DNA from: Sphingomonas sp. CCH9-E2
Lineage (GTDB): Bacteria > Pseudomonadota > Alphaproteobacteria > Sphingomonadales > Sphingomonadaceae
Assembly: GCF_001557215.1 (NCBI RefSeq)
Contig: NZ_LSJM01000117.1
Coordinates: 1-8,014, forward strand
Length of the DNA: 8,014 nucleotides
Direction of reading: 5' to 3'
Within the stretch, counting starts at the first letter, position 1, and the number at the start of each line of letters is the position of its first letter. Below, piece after piece: positions 1-7,408 of the stretch. The position numbers and the translations under genes were made by a program. The notes under the pieces were generated by a model. It was not told where the DNA came from. It did no database searches and was given only the letters and a program-made list of their open reading frames with translations.

Positions 1-28
1 GGGAAGCCAACCCCGCCCCGGCCCGAAC

Positions 29-1051
<1,023 letters not shown>

Positions 1052-1072
1052 CTAGGTTCCCCTTTGAAATTT

Positions 1073-1147
1073 CGTCGCCCCGGCGAAGGCCGGGGCCGCT
1101 ATGTTGTGCGCCCTCTCGGGCCGGCCCCGGCCTGCGCCGGGGCGACG
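1073..1147. repeat. Large inverted repeat between ilvN and ilvC
   Basis: Arms 1073-1098 and 1122-1147 are complementary over 26 positions with a single mismatch (1086/1134), around a 23-base loop. The outer core reads GTCGCCCCGGCG. The element starts 8 bases beyond the ilvN stop and fills most of the gap to ilvC. In the ilv transcript it would fold into a very stable hairpin. No T-run follows in the operon direction, so a simple intrinsic terminator is unlikely. It may act as an RNA-stability or partial-attenuation element, or be a dispersed REP/MITE-like palindrome. I recall this core as common between sphingomonad genes, but I could not count copies. Confidence 0.85.
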
Positions 1148-1155
1148 GATTTGGT

Positions 1156-1671
1156 TCAGGCCGCCTCGCGCCCTCGTGCGATGGCGACGATGCCGGTGCG
1201 GGCGACTTCGATCAGGCCGACTTCGCTCATCAGTTCGATGAACTTGTCGATCTTTTCGGTGCTGCCCGTCACTTCGAACACGAAGCTGGACGTGGTCGCA
1301 TCGACGACCCGCGCGCGATAGACATCGGCGAGGCGCAGCGCTTCGATCCGGTGATCGCCGGTGCCCGCGACCTTGACGAGCGCCAGCTCGCGCTCGACAT
1401 GGTCGCCCTCGGCGGTGAGGTCGCGCACCTTGTGGACCGGCACGAGGCGATCGAGCTGCGACACGATCTGCTCCAGCACATGCGGGCTGGCGCTGGTGAC
1501 GATGGTGATGCGGCTGACCGATTTGTCGTCGGTAATCTCGCTCACCGTCAGGCTCTCGATATTGTATCCGCGCGCGGTGAACAGGCCGGCGATCCGGGCG
1601 AGGATGCCCGGCTCGTTGTCGACGATGACGGCGAGCGTGTGCCGCTCGGCCTTTTCTTCCTTGATGTGCAT
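1156..1671 (-). CDS. ilvN: Acetohydroxyacid synthase small (regulatory) subunit
   Basis: Regulatory subunit of acetolactate synthase (also called IlvH). It binds the large subunit, raises its activity and gives valine feedback inhibition. The 171-aa length is typical. An N-terminal ACT domain spans about residues 11-85, with the conserved VDNEPGILARIAGLF segment at 17-31 and the GYNIESLTV strand at 35-43. The C-terminal small-subunit domain spans about 93-165 (ELALVKV, then the VVDATTSSFVFEVTG segment). The ATG lies 4 nt past the ilvB stop with no strong Shine-Dalgarno sequence of its own, so translation is probably coupled to ilvB. No frameshift or missing region is seen. The valine-binding loop looks intact by eye, but feedback sensitivity cannot be judged from sequence alone. 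Confidence 0.96.
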   Translation of the reverse strand: MHIKEEKAERHTLAVIVDNEPGILARIAGLFTARGYNIESLTVSEITDDKSVSRITIVTSASPHVLEQIVSQLDRLVPVHKVRDLTAEGDHVERELALVKVAGTGDHRIEALRLADVYRARVVDATTSSFVFEVTGSTEKIDKFIELMSEVGLIEVARTGIVAIARGREAA

Positions 1672-1675
1672 GAGT

Positions 1676-3436
1676 TCAGACCAGCGCCTTGGCTTCGTCG
1701 TCCATTTCGCCGGAGACTTCGGCGGCCTGGAGGAGCATGTCGGTATGGGCGGCGCCCGATGGGATCATCGGGAAGCAGTTGGCGAGCTTGGCCACGCGGC
1801 AGTCGACGATCACCGGGCCGTCATAGGCCAGCATGTCCTGGATCCCGCTTTTCAGATCGCTGCGATGCTCGATCAGGATCCCCTTCCAGCCATAGGCTTC
1901 GGCAAGCTTCACGAAATCGGGCAGCGAGTCGCTGTAACTCTCCGAATAGCGGCTGGAATAGGTCAGTTCCTGCCACTGGCGGACCATCCCCATATATTCG
2001 TTGTTGAGGATGAAGATCTTGACCGGCAGGCGATACTGGGTCGCGGTTGCCAGCTCCTGGATGTTCATCTGGATCGACGCTTCGCCGGCGATGTCGATCA
2101 CCAGCGCATTGGGGTTGCCCAGCTGCGCGCCGATCGCGGCGGGCAGGCCATAGCCCATCGTGCCGAGGCCGCCGCTGGTCAGCCACTTGTTGGGCGCTTC
2201 GAAGTGGAAGTGCTGCGCCGCCCACATCTGGTGCTGGCCGACCTCGGTCGTGATGATCGGGGCCTGGTCGCGCGTCGCCTCCCACAGCGCCTGGATCGCG
2301 CGCTGCGGCATGATCGTGCTGGCGTCGATGCCGGGGCCTTCCTCCGGATAGTCGAGGCACTTGACCGCGCGCCATCCTTCGATCCGCCGCCACCATTCGG
2401 ACAGGTCGGGCTTGGGGTGCTGACGCGCTTTCCAGATACGCAGCATGTCCTCGAGCGCGTGGCCGACATCGGCGACGATGGGGAGGTCGACCCGCACCGT
2501 CTTGTTCATCGACGAGCGGTCGATATCGATATGGATCTTCTTCGCATGCGGCGCGAAGGCGTCGAGCCGCCCGGTCACCCGATCGTCGAAGCGCGCGCCG
2601 ACCGCGATGATCAGGTCGGCCTGATTCATCGCGTAATTGGCTTCATAGGTGCCGTGCATGCCCAACATGCCCAGCCACTGATCGGACGAGGCGGGAAACG
2701 CGCCCAGGCCCATCAGCGTCGAGGTGACCGGCGCGCCGGTGATCTTCGCCAGCTCGCGCAGCAGCTGCGACGCGCCGGGGCCGGAGTTGATGACGCCGCC
2801 GCCGGTGTAGAAGATCGGCCGCTCCGCCGCCGCGAGCATCTCCACGGCCGCCTCGATCAACCCCTTGTCCGCCTTGACCTGCGGGCGGTAGGTCTTGTGC
2901 TGGATCGGGCCTGGCTTGCTGTAGCGTGCGGTCGCGATCTGCACGTCCTTGGGGATGTCGATCACGACCGGACCGGGGCGGCCCGAGGTCGCGATATGAA
3001 ACGCCTCATGCACCACCGCGCCGAGCTGGGCGGGGTCCTTCACCAGATAATTATGCTTGGTGCAGTGGCGGGTGATGCCGACGGTGTCCGCTTCCTGGAA
3101 CGCGTCGCTGCCGATCAGGTGTGTCGGCACCTGCCCGGTAATGACCACCATCGGGATCGAATCCATCAGCGCATCGGTGATCCCGGTGACCGCGTTGGTC
3201 GCGCCGGGGCCGGAGGTGACGAGCACGACGCCGGGCTTGCCGGTCGAGCGGGCATAGCCCTCGGCTGCATGCGTCGCCGCCTGTTCGTGGCGGACGAGGA
3301 TGTGGCGAATCCGCTTCTGCTTGAAGATTGCGTCGTAGATCGGGAGCACCGCGCCACCGGGATAGCCGAACACGACCTCCACACCGAGGTCGACCAGCGC
3401 CTCGATCAGAATGTCTGCTCCGCTTTTCTCGGCCAC
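1676..3436 (-). CDS. ilvB: Acetohydroxyacid (acetolactate) synthase large subunit
   Basis: Catalytic ThDP- and FAD-dependent subunit (equivalently IlvI or IlvG type). It condenses pyruvate with a second pyruvate or with 2-oxobutyrate, the first common step of branched-chain amino acid synthesis. At 586 aa it has the normal three-domain plan: PYR domain about 4-170 with YPGGAVLPIYDA and the catalytic glutamate E51 in RHEQAATHAAEGYAR; central FAD-binding domain about 195-330; PP domain about 385-560. The cofactor motif in the PP domain reads GEA (451-453), then 24 residues, then NN. The usual Mg2+-binding aspartate is therefore glutamate E452. The start is GTG (complement of 3434-3436), chosen because AAGGAG sits 7 bases upstream and the protein aligns from its first residues. 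It is the first gene of ilvBNC, with its own putative promoter 85 nt downstream of miaA. Confidence 0.96.
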   Translation of the reverse strand: MAEKSGADILIEALVDLGVEVVFGYPGGAVLPIYDAIFKQKRIRHILVRHEQAATHAAEGYARSTGKPGVVLVTSGPGATNAVTGITDALMDSIPMVVITGQVPTHLIGSDAFQEADTVGITRHCTKHNYLVKDPAQLGAVVHEAFHIATSGRPGPVVIDIPKDVQIATARYSKPGPIQHKTYRPQVKADKGLIEAAVEMLAAAERPIFYTGGGVINSGPGASQLLRELAKITGAPVTSTLMGLGAFPASSDQWLGMLGMHGTYEANYAMNQADLIIAVGARFDDRVTGRLDAFAPHAKKIHIDIDRSSMNKTVRVDLPIVADVGHALEDMLRIWKARQHPKPDLSEWWRRIEGWRAVKCLDYPEEGPGIDASTIMPQRAIQALWEATRDQAPIITTEVGQHQMWAAQHFHFEAPNKWLTSGGLGTMGYGLPAAIGAQLGNPNALVIDIAGEASIQMNIQELATATQYRLPVKIFILNNEYMGMVRQWQELTYSSRYSESYSDSLPDFVKLAEAYGWKGILIEHRSDLKSGIQDMLAYDGPVIVDCRVAKLANCFPMIPSGAAHTDMLLQAAEVSGEMDDEAKALV

Positions 3437-3443
3437 GATGAAT

Positions 3444-3449
3444 CTCCTT
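3444..3449 (-). promoter_or_regulatory. Shine-Dalgarno site fixing the GTG start of ilvB
   Basis: On the minus strand AAGGAG lies 7 bases before the GTG at 3436. No in-frame ATG is available nearby, so this site decides the unusual start codon. Confidence 0.8.
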
Positions 3450-3462
3450 GTTTGCCGCAGTG

Positions 3463-3472
3463 CAATGCATTG
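3463..3472. promoter_or_regulatory. Perfect 10-bp palindrome in the ilvB leader
   Basis: CAATGCATTG reads the same on both strands. It sits between the putative -10 box and the ilvB ribosome site, where a dimeric repressor could bind. It does not extend beyond 10 bp, and no ilv regulator is encoded in the window. Its role as an operator is speculative. Confidence 0.25.
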
Positions 3473-3483
3473 GGCGAAGCGCG

Positions 3484-3512
3484 CTGCTATGCGTATGAAA
3501 GATGCGTGTCAA
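3484..3512 (-). promoter_or_regulatory. Putative sigma-70-type promoter of ilvBNC
   Basis: A perfect -35 hexamer TTGACA (complement of 3507-3512) is followed after 17 bases by TAGCAG (complement of 3484-3489), a weak 3-of-6 match to TATAAT. Weak -10 boxes are usual in alphaproteobacteria. The -35 box lies 9 bases beyond the miaA stop, and the implied leader is about 40 nt. That is too short for a classical leader-peptide attenuator. Only the -35 match is strong; the start site is inferred. Confidence 0.5.
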
Positions 3513-3521
3513 GTATTCATT

Positions 3522-4445
3522 TTATACGATTCGTGCGAAATGTGGCATTCGATTGATAATATCTGTCTCGGTGGTGCGCAGCCAGTCGGGCGGCGGCTGG
3601 TGGCGCAACCACGTATATTGCCGCTTGGCATATTGCCGCGTCGCCGCCTGGGCGCGCTCCAGTGCCTCGGCCCGCCCGATTTCCCCGGCGAGCAGCGCGG
3701 CGATCTCGGGCACGCCGATCGCCTTGCGCACCGGGGCCTCGGGAGGGATGTCGTCGCGGGCGAGCAGGGCGGAAACTTCTTCGATCGCCCCTTCGTCGAA
3801 CATGGCGGCGAGGCGGCGGTCGCAGCGTTGAATCAGCCAGGCGCGGTCGGGGAGCAGGATCAGCGGGGCGAGGTCGATCTGGTCACCGATGCCGCCGACC
3901 TTGGCCTGCTGCCAGTCGGCAAGCGTGCGACCGGTGGCGGTCACGACCTCCAGCGCGCGGGCGACACGGGTGGTGTCGGTGGGGGCGAGGCGCGTGGCGG
4001 CTTCGGGGTCGCGTTCGGTCAGCAGCGCATGGGCCTCGGCGACGGGCAGGGCGCGCACCTCTGCGCGGATCGCCGGGTCGATGCCGGGTACCGGGGCGAT
4101 GCCGTCGAGCAGGGTGCGGATGTACATGCCCGTGCCGCCGACCAGGATCGGAAGACTGCCGCGCTCCTGCGCCGCCGCGATCTCCGCCTTGGCCTCGGCC
4201 GCCCAGCGCGCGGCGGAATAATCGTCGGTGCCGGTGACGTGGCCGAACAGCCGGTGCGGGGCCTGTGCCTCGTCCTCGGGCGAGGGACGCGCGCTGAGGA
4301 TGCGCAGCTCGGCATAGACCTGCGCCGAATCCGCGTTGATCACCGTACCGCCGGTCGCCTGAGCGAGCGCGATCGCCAATGCGGACTTGCCGCTGGCGGT
4401 CGGTCCTGCAATGAGCGCGACCCTTGGCCTGGAGGAGTTCGGCAT
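3522..4445 (-). CDS. miaA: tRNA dimethylallyltransferase
   Basis: MiaA transfers a dimethylallyl group from DMAPP to N6 of A37 in tRNAs that read codons starting with U, the first step of i6A/ms2i6A formation. The 307-aa product carries the P-loop GPTASGKS (14-21), the INADSAQVY segment with the conserved Asp-Ser pair (39-40), GGTGMY (103-108) and the C-terminal [13 protein letters not shown] signature (269-281). Length is normal (E. coli 316). The frame stays open to 4586, which would add 47 serine-rich residues. I prefer the ATG at 4445, since family members begin about a dozen residues before the P-loop; an ATG at 4451 is also possible. None of these starts has a clear Shine-Dalgarno site. 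The chosen ATG overlaps the serB ATG on the opposite strand. It is upstream of and co-directional with ilvBNC, without a visible terminator, so read-through is plausible. Confidence 0.93.
   Translation of the reverse strand: MPNSSRPRVALIAGPTASGKSALAIALAQATGGTVINADSAQVYAELRILSARPSPEDEAQAPHRLFGHVTGTDDYSAARWAAEAKAEIAAAQERGSLPILVGGTGMYIRTLLDGIAPVPGIDPAIRAEVRALPVAEAHALLTERDPEAATRLAPTDTTRVARALEVVTATGRTLADWQQAKVGGIGDQIDLAPLILLPDRAWLIQRCDRRLAAMFDEGAIEEVSALLARDDIPPEAPVRKAIGVPEIAALLAGEIGRAEALERAQAATRQYAKRQYTWLRHQPPPDWLRTTETDIINRMPHFARIV
4431..4437 (+). promoter_or_regulatory. Strong ribosome binding site of serB
   Basis: GGAGGAG lies 6 bases before the ATG at 4444. It selects that start over the in-frame ATGs at 4387 and 4411. 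The site lies inside the 5' end of miaA on the other strand. Confidence 0.85.
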
Positions 4446-5322
4446 GTTCATCGCGACGCTGATAGCAGCGGATCGGCTCGACGCGGGGGATATTTCCTCC
4501 GCGCTGGACAAGCTGAGCGATGCCGGGTGCGGTCCGCGCGGCGTCGAGACGCTGGATGAGGACAAGGCGAGCGACCTGTTCTTCAACGCTGCCCCGGATG
4601 CAGCGCGTGCGGCGCTGGAGGGGGTCTTCGATCGGGTCGACGTGGTCGTTCAGCCTGCCCAAGGTCGCGAGAAGGCGCTGATCGTCGCCGACATGGACTC
4701 GACCATGATCACCGTCGAATGCATCGACGAACTGGCCGATTATGCCGGGATCAAGGCACAGATTGCCGAGGTGACCGAAGCGGCAATGCGTGGCGAACTG
4801 GACTTTGCCGCGGCGCTGGATGCGCGGGTGGCGTTGCTCAAGGGGCTGGGCGCGGATGCGATCGACCGTTGCCTTGCCGAGCGCGTGAAGTTGATGCCGG
4901 GCGCGCGGACATTGGTGCAGACGATGAAGGTGCGCGGGGCGACCGCGATCCTGGTGTCGGGCGGTTTTACGCGCTTTGCCGAGCCGGTGGGTGCGCAGAT
5001 CGGTTTCGATCGGGTGATCGCCAATGAATTGCTGATCGCGGACGACGTGCTGACCGGCGCGGTGACCAAGCCGATCGTCGATTCATCGACCAAGGAAGTG
5101 ACGCTGCTGGGCGCGATGGCGGAACTGGGGCTGGACGCTTCCGCTACGATGGCGGTCGGCGACGGCGCGAATGACCTCGCGATGATCCGCAAGGCGGGGC
5201 TGGGCGTGGCTTATCATGCCAAGCCGATCGTTGCCGCCGCGGCGGGGGCGCGGATCGATCACGGCGATCTGACCGCGTTGCTCTACGCGCAGGGGATTGC
5301 GCGGGGGGATTGGGTGGAGTGA
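4444..5322 (+). CDS. serB: Phosphoserine phosphatase
   Basis: HAD-superfamily phosphatase that converts O-phospho-L-serine to L-serine in the cytoplasm, the last step of the phosphorylated serine pathway. The 292-aa product has an N-terminal ACT-like region (about 1-72) and a C-terminal HAD domain (about 77-285). All HAD motifs are visible: DMDST with nucleophile D83 and acid/base D85 (motif I), VSGGFT with S172 (motif II), K217 in the STKEV segment (motif III) and GDGANDLAM with D240 and D244 (motif IV). E92 of VECIDE fits the substrate-binding glutamate. The start is set by the strong ribosome site at 4431-4437. The ATG shares CATG with the divergent miaA start, so its promoter must lie within miaA. 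The gene converges on the Sel1/SPOR gene, with a palindromic element between them. Confidence 0.96.
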   Translation: MFIATLIAADRLDAGDISSALDKLSDAGCGPRGVETLDEDKASDLFFNAAPDAARAALEGVFDRVDVVVQPAQGREKALIVADMDSTMITVECIDELADYAGIKAQIAEVTEAAMRGELDFAAALDARVALLKGLGADAIDRCLAERVKLMPGARTLVQTMKVRGATAILVSGGFTRFAEPVGAQIGFDRVIANELLIADDVLTGAVTKPIVDSSTKEVTLLGAMAELGLDASATMAVGDGANDLAMIRKAGLGVAYHAKPIVAAAAGARIDHGDLTALLYAQGIARGDWVE

Positions 5323-5330
5323 GCCAACTG

Positions 5331-5472
5331 ATCCTCCCCCGCCAGGGGGAGGGGGACCGCCGCGAAGCGGTGGTGGAGGGGTGTCCCCGCTTGAATGGTC
5401 GCGTGCCGTCTTGACCCGCGACACCCCTCCGTCATCGCTGCGCGATGCCACCTCCCCTTTCAGGGGAGGATT
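5331..5472. repeat. Paired hairpin element between convergent genes
   Basis: Two roughly 55-base copies face each other (5331-5385 and 5418-5472) around a 32-base centre. Each copy has three parts: an outer hairpin (CCTCCCCC/GGGGGAGG at 5333-5352 on the left, CCTCCCC/GGGGAGG at 5451-5469 on the right), a small hairpin (ACCGC/GCGGT at 5356-5371 on the left, CATCGC/GCGATG at 5433-5447 on the right), and an inner GGAGGGGTGTC/GACACCCCTCC pair (5375-5385 with 5420-5430, 11 bp perfect). The small hairpins differ in sequence yet keep their pairing, which is compensatory change and suggests selection on structure. It looks like a dispersed REP/MITE-like palindrome of sphingomonads, and it could also end transcription from both sides. 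It has no coding content. Confidence 0.85.
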
Positions 5473-5474
5473 TT
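5451..5474 (+). terminator. Possible intrinsic terminator of serB
   Basis: A perfect 7-bp GC-rich stem (CCTCCCC with GGGGAGG, 5-base loop) is followed by ATTTT. It lies about 130 bases past the serB stop, inside the paired hairpin element and only 4 bases from the end of the converging SPOR gene. The T-run is short, so activity is uncertain. Confidence 0.4.
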
Positions 5475-5478
5475 GGGA

Positions 5479-6501
5479 CTACTCCCGCACTGGCACGCAG
5501 GGGCTGAGGCCGCGACACGCGGCGCCGGCTTCGGCGCTGGAGGCAAAGGGGCCGACCAGCACCTTGGTCAGGCGGCCGGACTTCACATAGCTGACCTTGC
5601 GGCCGGGGAAACGGCTGCCGACCTGCGACCACAGCTTCTGCGCATTGCCCGGCTCGCCGAACGCGCCCAGCTGAAGCTTCCACCCGCCATCGCGGATCGC
5701 CGCGGTGGCGGTTGCGGGGGGCGGCGTCGTCGGCTTCGGCGTCGGTTTCGGTGTGGGACGGACGATCGGCGGCGTTGGACGTGCGTCCGCGCTCTGGGTC
5801 GGCGCAGGCGTCGGTGCCGGGATCGGGTCGCGCGGCTGATAGGCGGTCGAGGGCGGCAGCTGCGTCCGCCCGATCGTGGCGGGCGGCTGCGTGCCGCGCG
5901 GCGGCTGTACCGCAGCGATGCTCGGGCGTCCGGCGTCGCGCTCATAGACGCGCGCAAGCTCGAGCCCCTTTTGCCGGTCGGCCAGCGAGATATAGCCGTC
6001 CATCTGCGCCTGCGACGTTGCGGCCTGGGGCAGCCCCTGTGCCGATGCGCGGACGATCAGGGCATAGGCGCGGACCCAATCCTTGGCCACCGCGTCGCCG
6101 TTGAACAACATCGTGCCCAGCACATATTGCGCACGCGGCGCGCCACGCGCCGCCGCCTTTTCCAGCCACTCGGCGGCCTGCAGCCGCTTGCCGTTTTCGA
6201 ACAGGGCCAGGCCGTAATTCTCTTCCGCCTGCGGATGCCCCTGCAGCGCGGCCTTGCGATACCATTCTTCGGCCTGGGCGAGATCGGCGGGGACGCCGCG
6301 CCCGAACTTGTACGCCTGACCCATGTTGAACTGCGCATCGGCATCGCCGGCGACTGCGGGGCCACGCCAGATCGCGACCGCCGCGCGATAATCGCCGCGC
6401 TGCCATGCATCGACTCCGGCCTTTACATCGGCTTGCGCCAGCGCCGGCACGCCGACCAGCATCGCGCCGGCCGCTGCCGCCGCCCAGATCAAGTGCTTCA
6501 T
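5479..6501 (-). CDS. Exported Sel1-repeat and SPOR-domain protein
   Basis: No gene name recognised. The 340-aa product begins with a clear signal peptide: MKH, a hydrophobic stretch at 4-18, and a likely cut after ALAQA at 24/25. Three Sel1/TPR-like repeats follow (about 54-89, 90-123 and 122-157, with AQFNMGQAYKFGRGV and AEEWYRKAALQG as typical pieces). Next is a proline- and threonine-rich linker (about 198-268) and a C-terminal SPOR domain (about 273-338: WKLQLGAFGEPGNA, then VLVGPFASSAEA). SPOR domains bind denuded septal peptidoglycan, and Sel1 repeats mediate protein contacts, so a periplasmic or envelope role in division or wall remodelling is likely. The frame is open to 6591, but the ATG at 6501 is chosen because it places the signal peptide at the N-terminus. 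It is divergent from the ParA gene and convergent with serB. Confidence 0.88.
   Translation of the reverse strand: MKHLIWAAAAAGAMLVGVPALAQADVKAGVDAWQRGDYRAAVAIWRGPAVAGDADAQFNMGQAYKFGRGVPADLAQAEEWYRKAALQGHPQAEENYGLALFENGKRLQAAEWLEKAAARGAPRAQYVLGTMLFNGDAVAKDWVRAYALIVRASAQGLPQAATSQAQMDGYISLADRQKGLELARVYERDAGRPSIAAVQPPRGTQPPATIGRTQLPPSTAYQPRDPIPAPTPAPTQSADARPTPPIVRPTPKPTPKPTTPPPATATAAIRDGGWKLQLGAFGEPGNAQKLWSQVGSRFPGRKVSYVKSGRLTKVLVGPFASSAEAGAACRGLSPCVPVRE
5723..5760 (-). repeat. Short PTPK-type repeat in the SPOR protein linker
   Basis: The minus strand encodes PTPKPTPKPTTP in near-repeating ACGCCGAAGCCG-like units within the disordered linker. Such a tract can change length by slippage; here it is in frame. 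Confidence 0.6.
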
Positions 6502-6532
6502 TCCGTCAGATTCCCGATCCCGCCACACATGG

Positions 6533-6541
6533 ATAATGCCA
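6533..6541 (-). promoter_or_regulatory. Possible extended -10 promoter of the SPOR gene
   Basis: On the minus strand TGG-CATTAT resembles an extended -10 element (TGN plus a 4-of-6 match to TATAAT), 31-39 bases before the ATG at 6501. No convincing -35 box is seen. It touches the TTAACCAT motif at 6543-6550. Low confidence. Confidence 0.25.
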
Positions 6542-6542
6542 G

Positions 6543-6665
6543 TTAACCATGACATGGCCAGATATGCTTGCGCTTTGGTTAAGCCCGACATGGGACAATC
6601 CCGCGCATCACTACCGTATTAACCCCTTCTTAGCTTCCCGATGGCATCCCCAAGTCTGGGTAACC
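6543..6665. promoter_or_regulatory. TTAACC motif cluster with a CtrA-like site in the divergent control region
   Basis: The 184-bp gap between the SPOR and ParA genes holds TTAACCAT (6543-6550), TTAACC on the minus strand (6577-6582), TTAACC inside TTAA-CCCCTTC-TTAG (6619-6633), and a variant GTAACC (6660-6665). The 6619-6633 site matches the alphaproteobacterial CtrA consensus TTAA-N7-TTAA at 7 of 8 fixed positions, and TTAACCAT is a known CtrA half-site form. In a GC-rich genome this clustering is unlikely to be chance. The sites could alternatively be operators for the RHH protein encoded downstream. Confidence 0.4.
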
Positions 6666-6685
6666 GGGATTTTTTCGAGGGGTCG

Positions 6686-7408
6686 ATGCGCGTACTTGCG
6701 ATGGCATCACAGAAAGGTGGTTCGGGCAAGACCACGCTGAGCGGGCACTTGGCGGTGCAGGCGCAGCGGGCTGGCCATGGCCCGGTCGTCCTGATCGACA
6801 TCGATCCGCAAGGGTCGCTGTCCGATTGGTGGAATGAGCGCGAGACTGATTTTCCGGCCTTTGCGCAGACCACGGTCGCCCGGCTCGCCGCCGATCTCGA
6901 GGTGTTGCGCCAGCAGGGGTTCCGCCTCGCGGTGATCGATACCCCGCCCGCCATCACCATGGCGATCCAGAGCGTGATCCAGGTCGCCGAGCTGATCGTC
7001 ATCCCGACCCGCCCGTCGCCGCACGATCTGCGCGCCGTGGGTGCGACGGTCGATCTGTGCGACCGTGCGGGCAAGCCGTTGCTGTTCGTCGTCAATGCCG
7101 CGACGCCCAAGGCCAAGATCACCAGCGAAGCCGCGGTCGCGCTGTCGCAGCACGGCACCGTTGCGCCGGTGACGCTGCACCACCGCACCGACTTCGCCGC
7201 GTCGATGATCGACGGCCGCACAGTGATGGAGGTGGACCCCAACGGGAAGTCCGCCGCCGAGGTGACGGCGCTCTGGGCCTATATCAACGACCGGCTGGAG
7301 AAGAACTTCCGCCGCACCGTGTTCAGCGCGCCCGCCGTCGCGGCGGCACCGCATGCCGCCTTTGCCGGGCGGCCGCAGGGTGGCTTTGGCCGCCGGGTGG
7401 TGAGCTGA
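6686..7408 (+). CDS. ParA/MinD-family partitioning-type ATPase
   Basis: The 240-aa product is a deviant Walker ATPase of the ParA type: KGGSGKTT at 10-17 with signature lysine K10 and P-loop K15, Walker A' DIDPQG at 38-43, and Walker B AVIDTPP at 82-88. Such proteins dimerise with ATP, bind DNA non-specifically and position DNA or protein cargo. The tail after about residue 210 is rich in Ala, Arg and Gly (FAGRPQGGFGRRVVS at the end). I chose the ATG at 6686, preceded by GAGGGG, over the ATG at 6641, which lacks a ribosome site; the motif then starts at residue 10, as in many ParA proteins. No ParB gene and no canonical parS site are visible, so this is probably not the main chromosome partition ParA. 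Its stop overlaps the next gene's ATG, indicating co-translation with an RHH-like partner. It resembles compact type Ib (ParF-like) ATPases. Confidence 0.88.
   Translation: MRVLAMASQKGGSGKTTLSGHLAVQAQRAGHGPVVLIDIDPQGSLSDWWNERETDFPAFAQTTVARLAADLEVLRQQGFRLAVIDTPPAITMAIQSVIQVAELIVIPTRPSPHDLRAVGATVDLCDRAGKPLLFVVNAATPKAKITSEAAVALSQHGTVAPVTLHHRTDFAASMIDGRTVMEVDPNGKSAAEVTALWAYINDRLEKNFRRTVFSAPAVAAAPHAAFAGRPQGGFGRRVVS

Noticed and set aside
3437..3521. Leader-peptide attenuator upstream of ilvB
   Set aside because: The only minus-strand ATG frame near the promoter is three codons long without branched-chain codons, and no terminator/antiterminator stems are visible.
1361..3556. 731-codon open frame on the plus strand opposite ilvN and ilvB
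   Set aside because: It is antisense to strongly conserved IlvB. Long open antisense frames are expected in GC-rich genes with biased third positions. Its translation shows no domain and is rich in Arg, Asp and His, as such shadows are.
4446..4586. 47-residue N-terminal extension of MiaA
   Set aside because: It would overlap the well-supported start of serB. It is low-complexity serine-rich and absent from the usual MiaA length.
6651..6675. Terminator-like stretch ending in T6 just before the ParA gene
   Set aside because: The stem is only about 4 bp (CCCA/TGGG) and is separated from the T-run, so it is not a credible intrinsic terminator.
6641..6685. Upstream ATG for the ParA gene adding 15 residues
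   Set aside because: No ribosome site precedes it, whereas GAGGGG precedes the ATG at 6686, and ParA P-loops normally lie close to the N-terminus.
6686..7408. Calling the ATPase the main chromosome ParA, MipZ or BcsQ
   Set aside because: No ParB, canonical parS site or cellulose synthase gene is in the window, and the sequence does not by eye single out any of these subfamilies.
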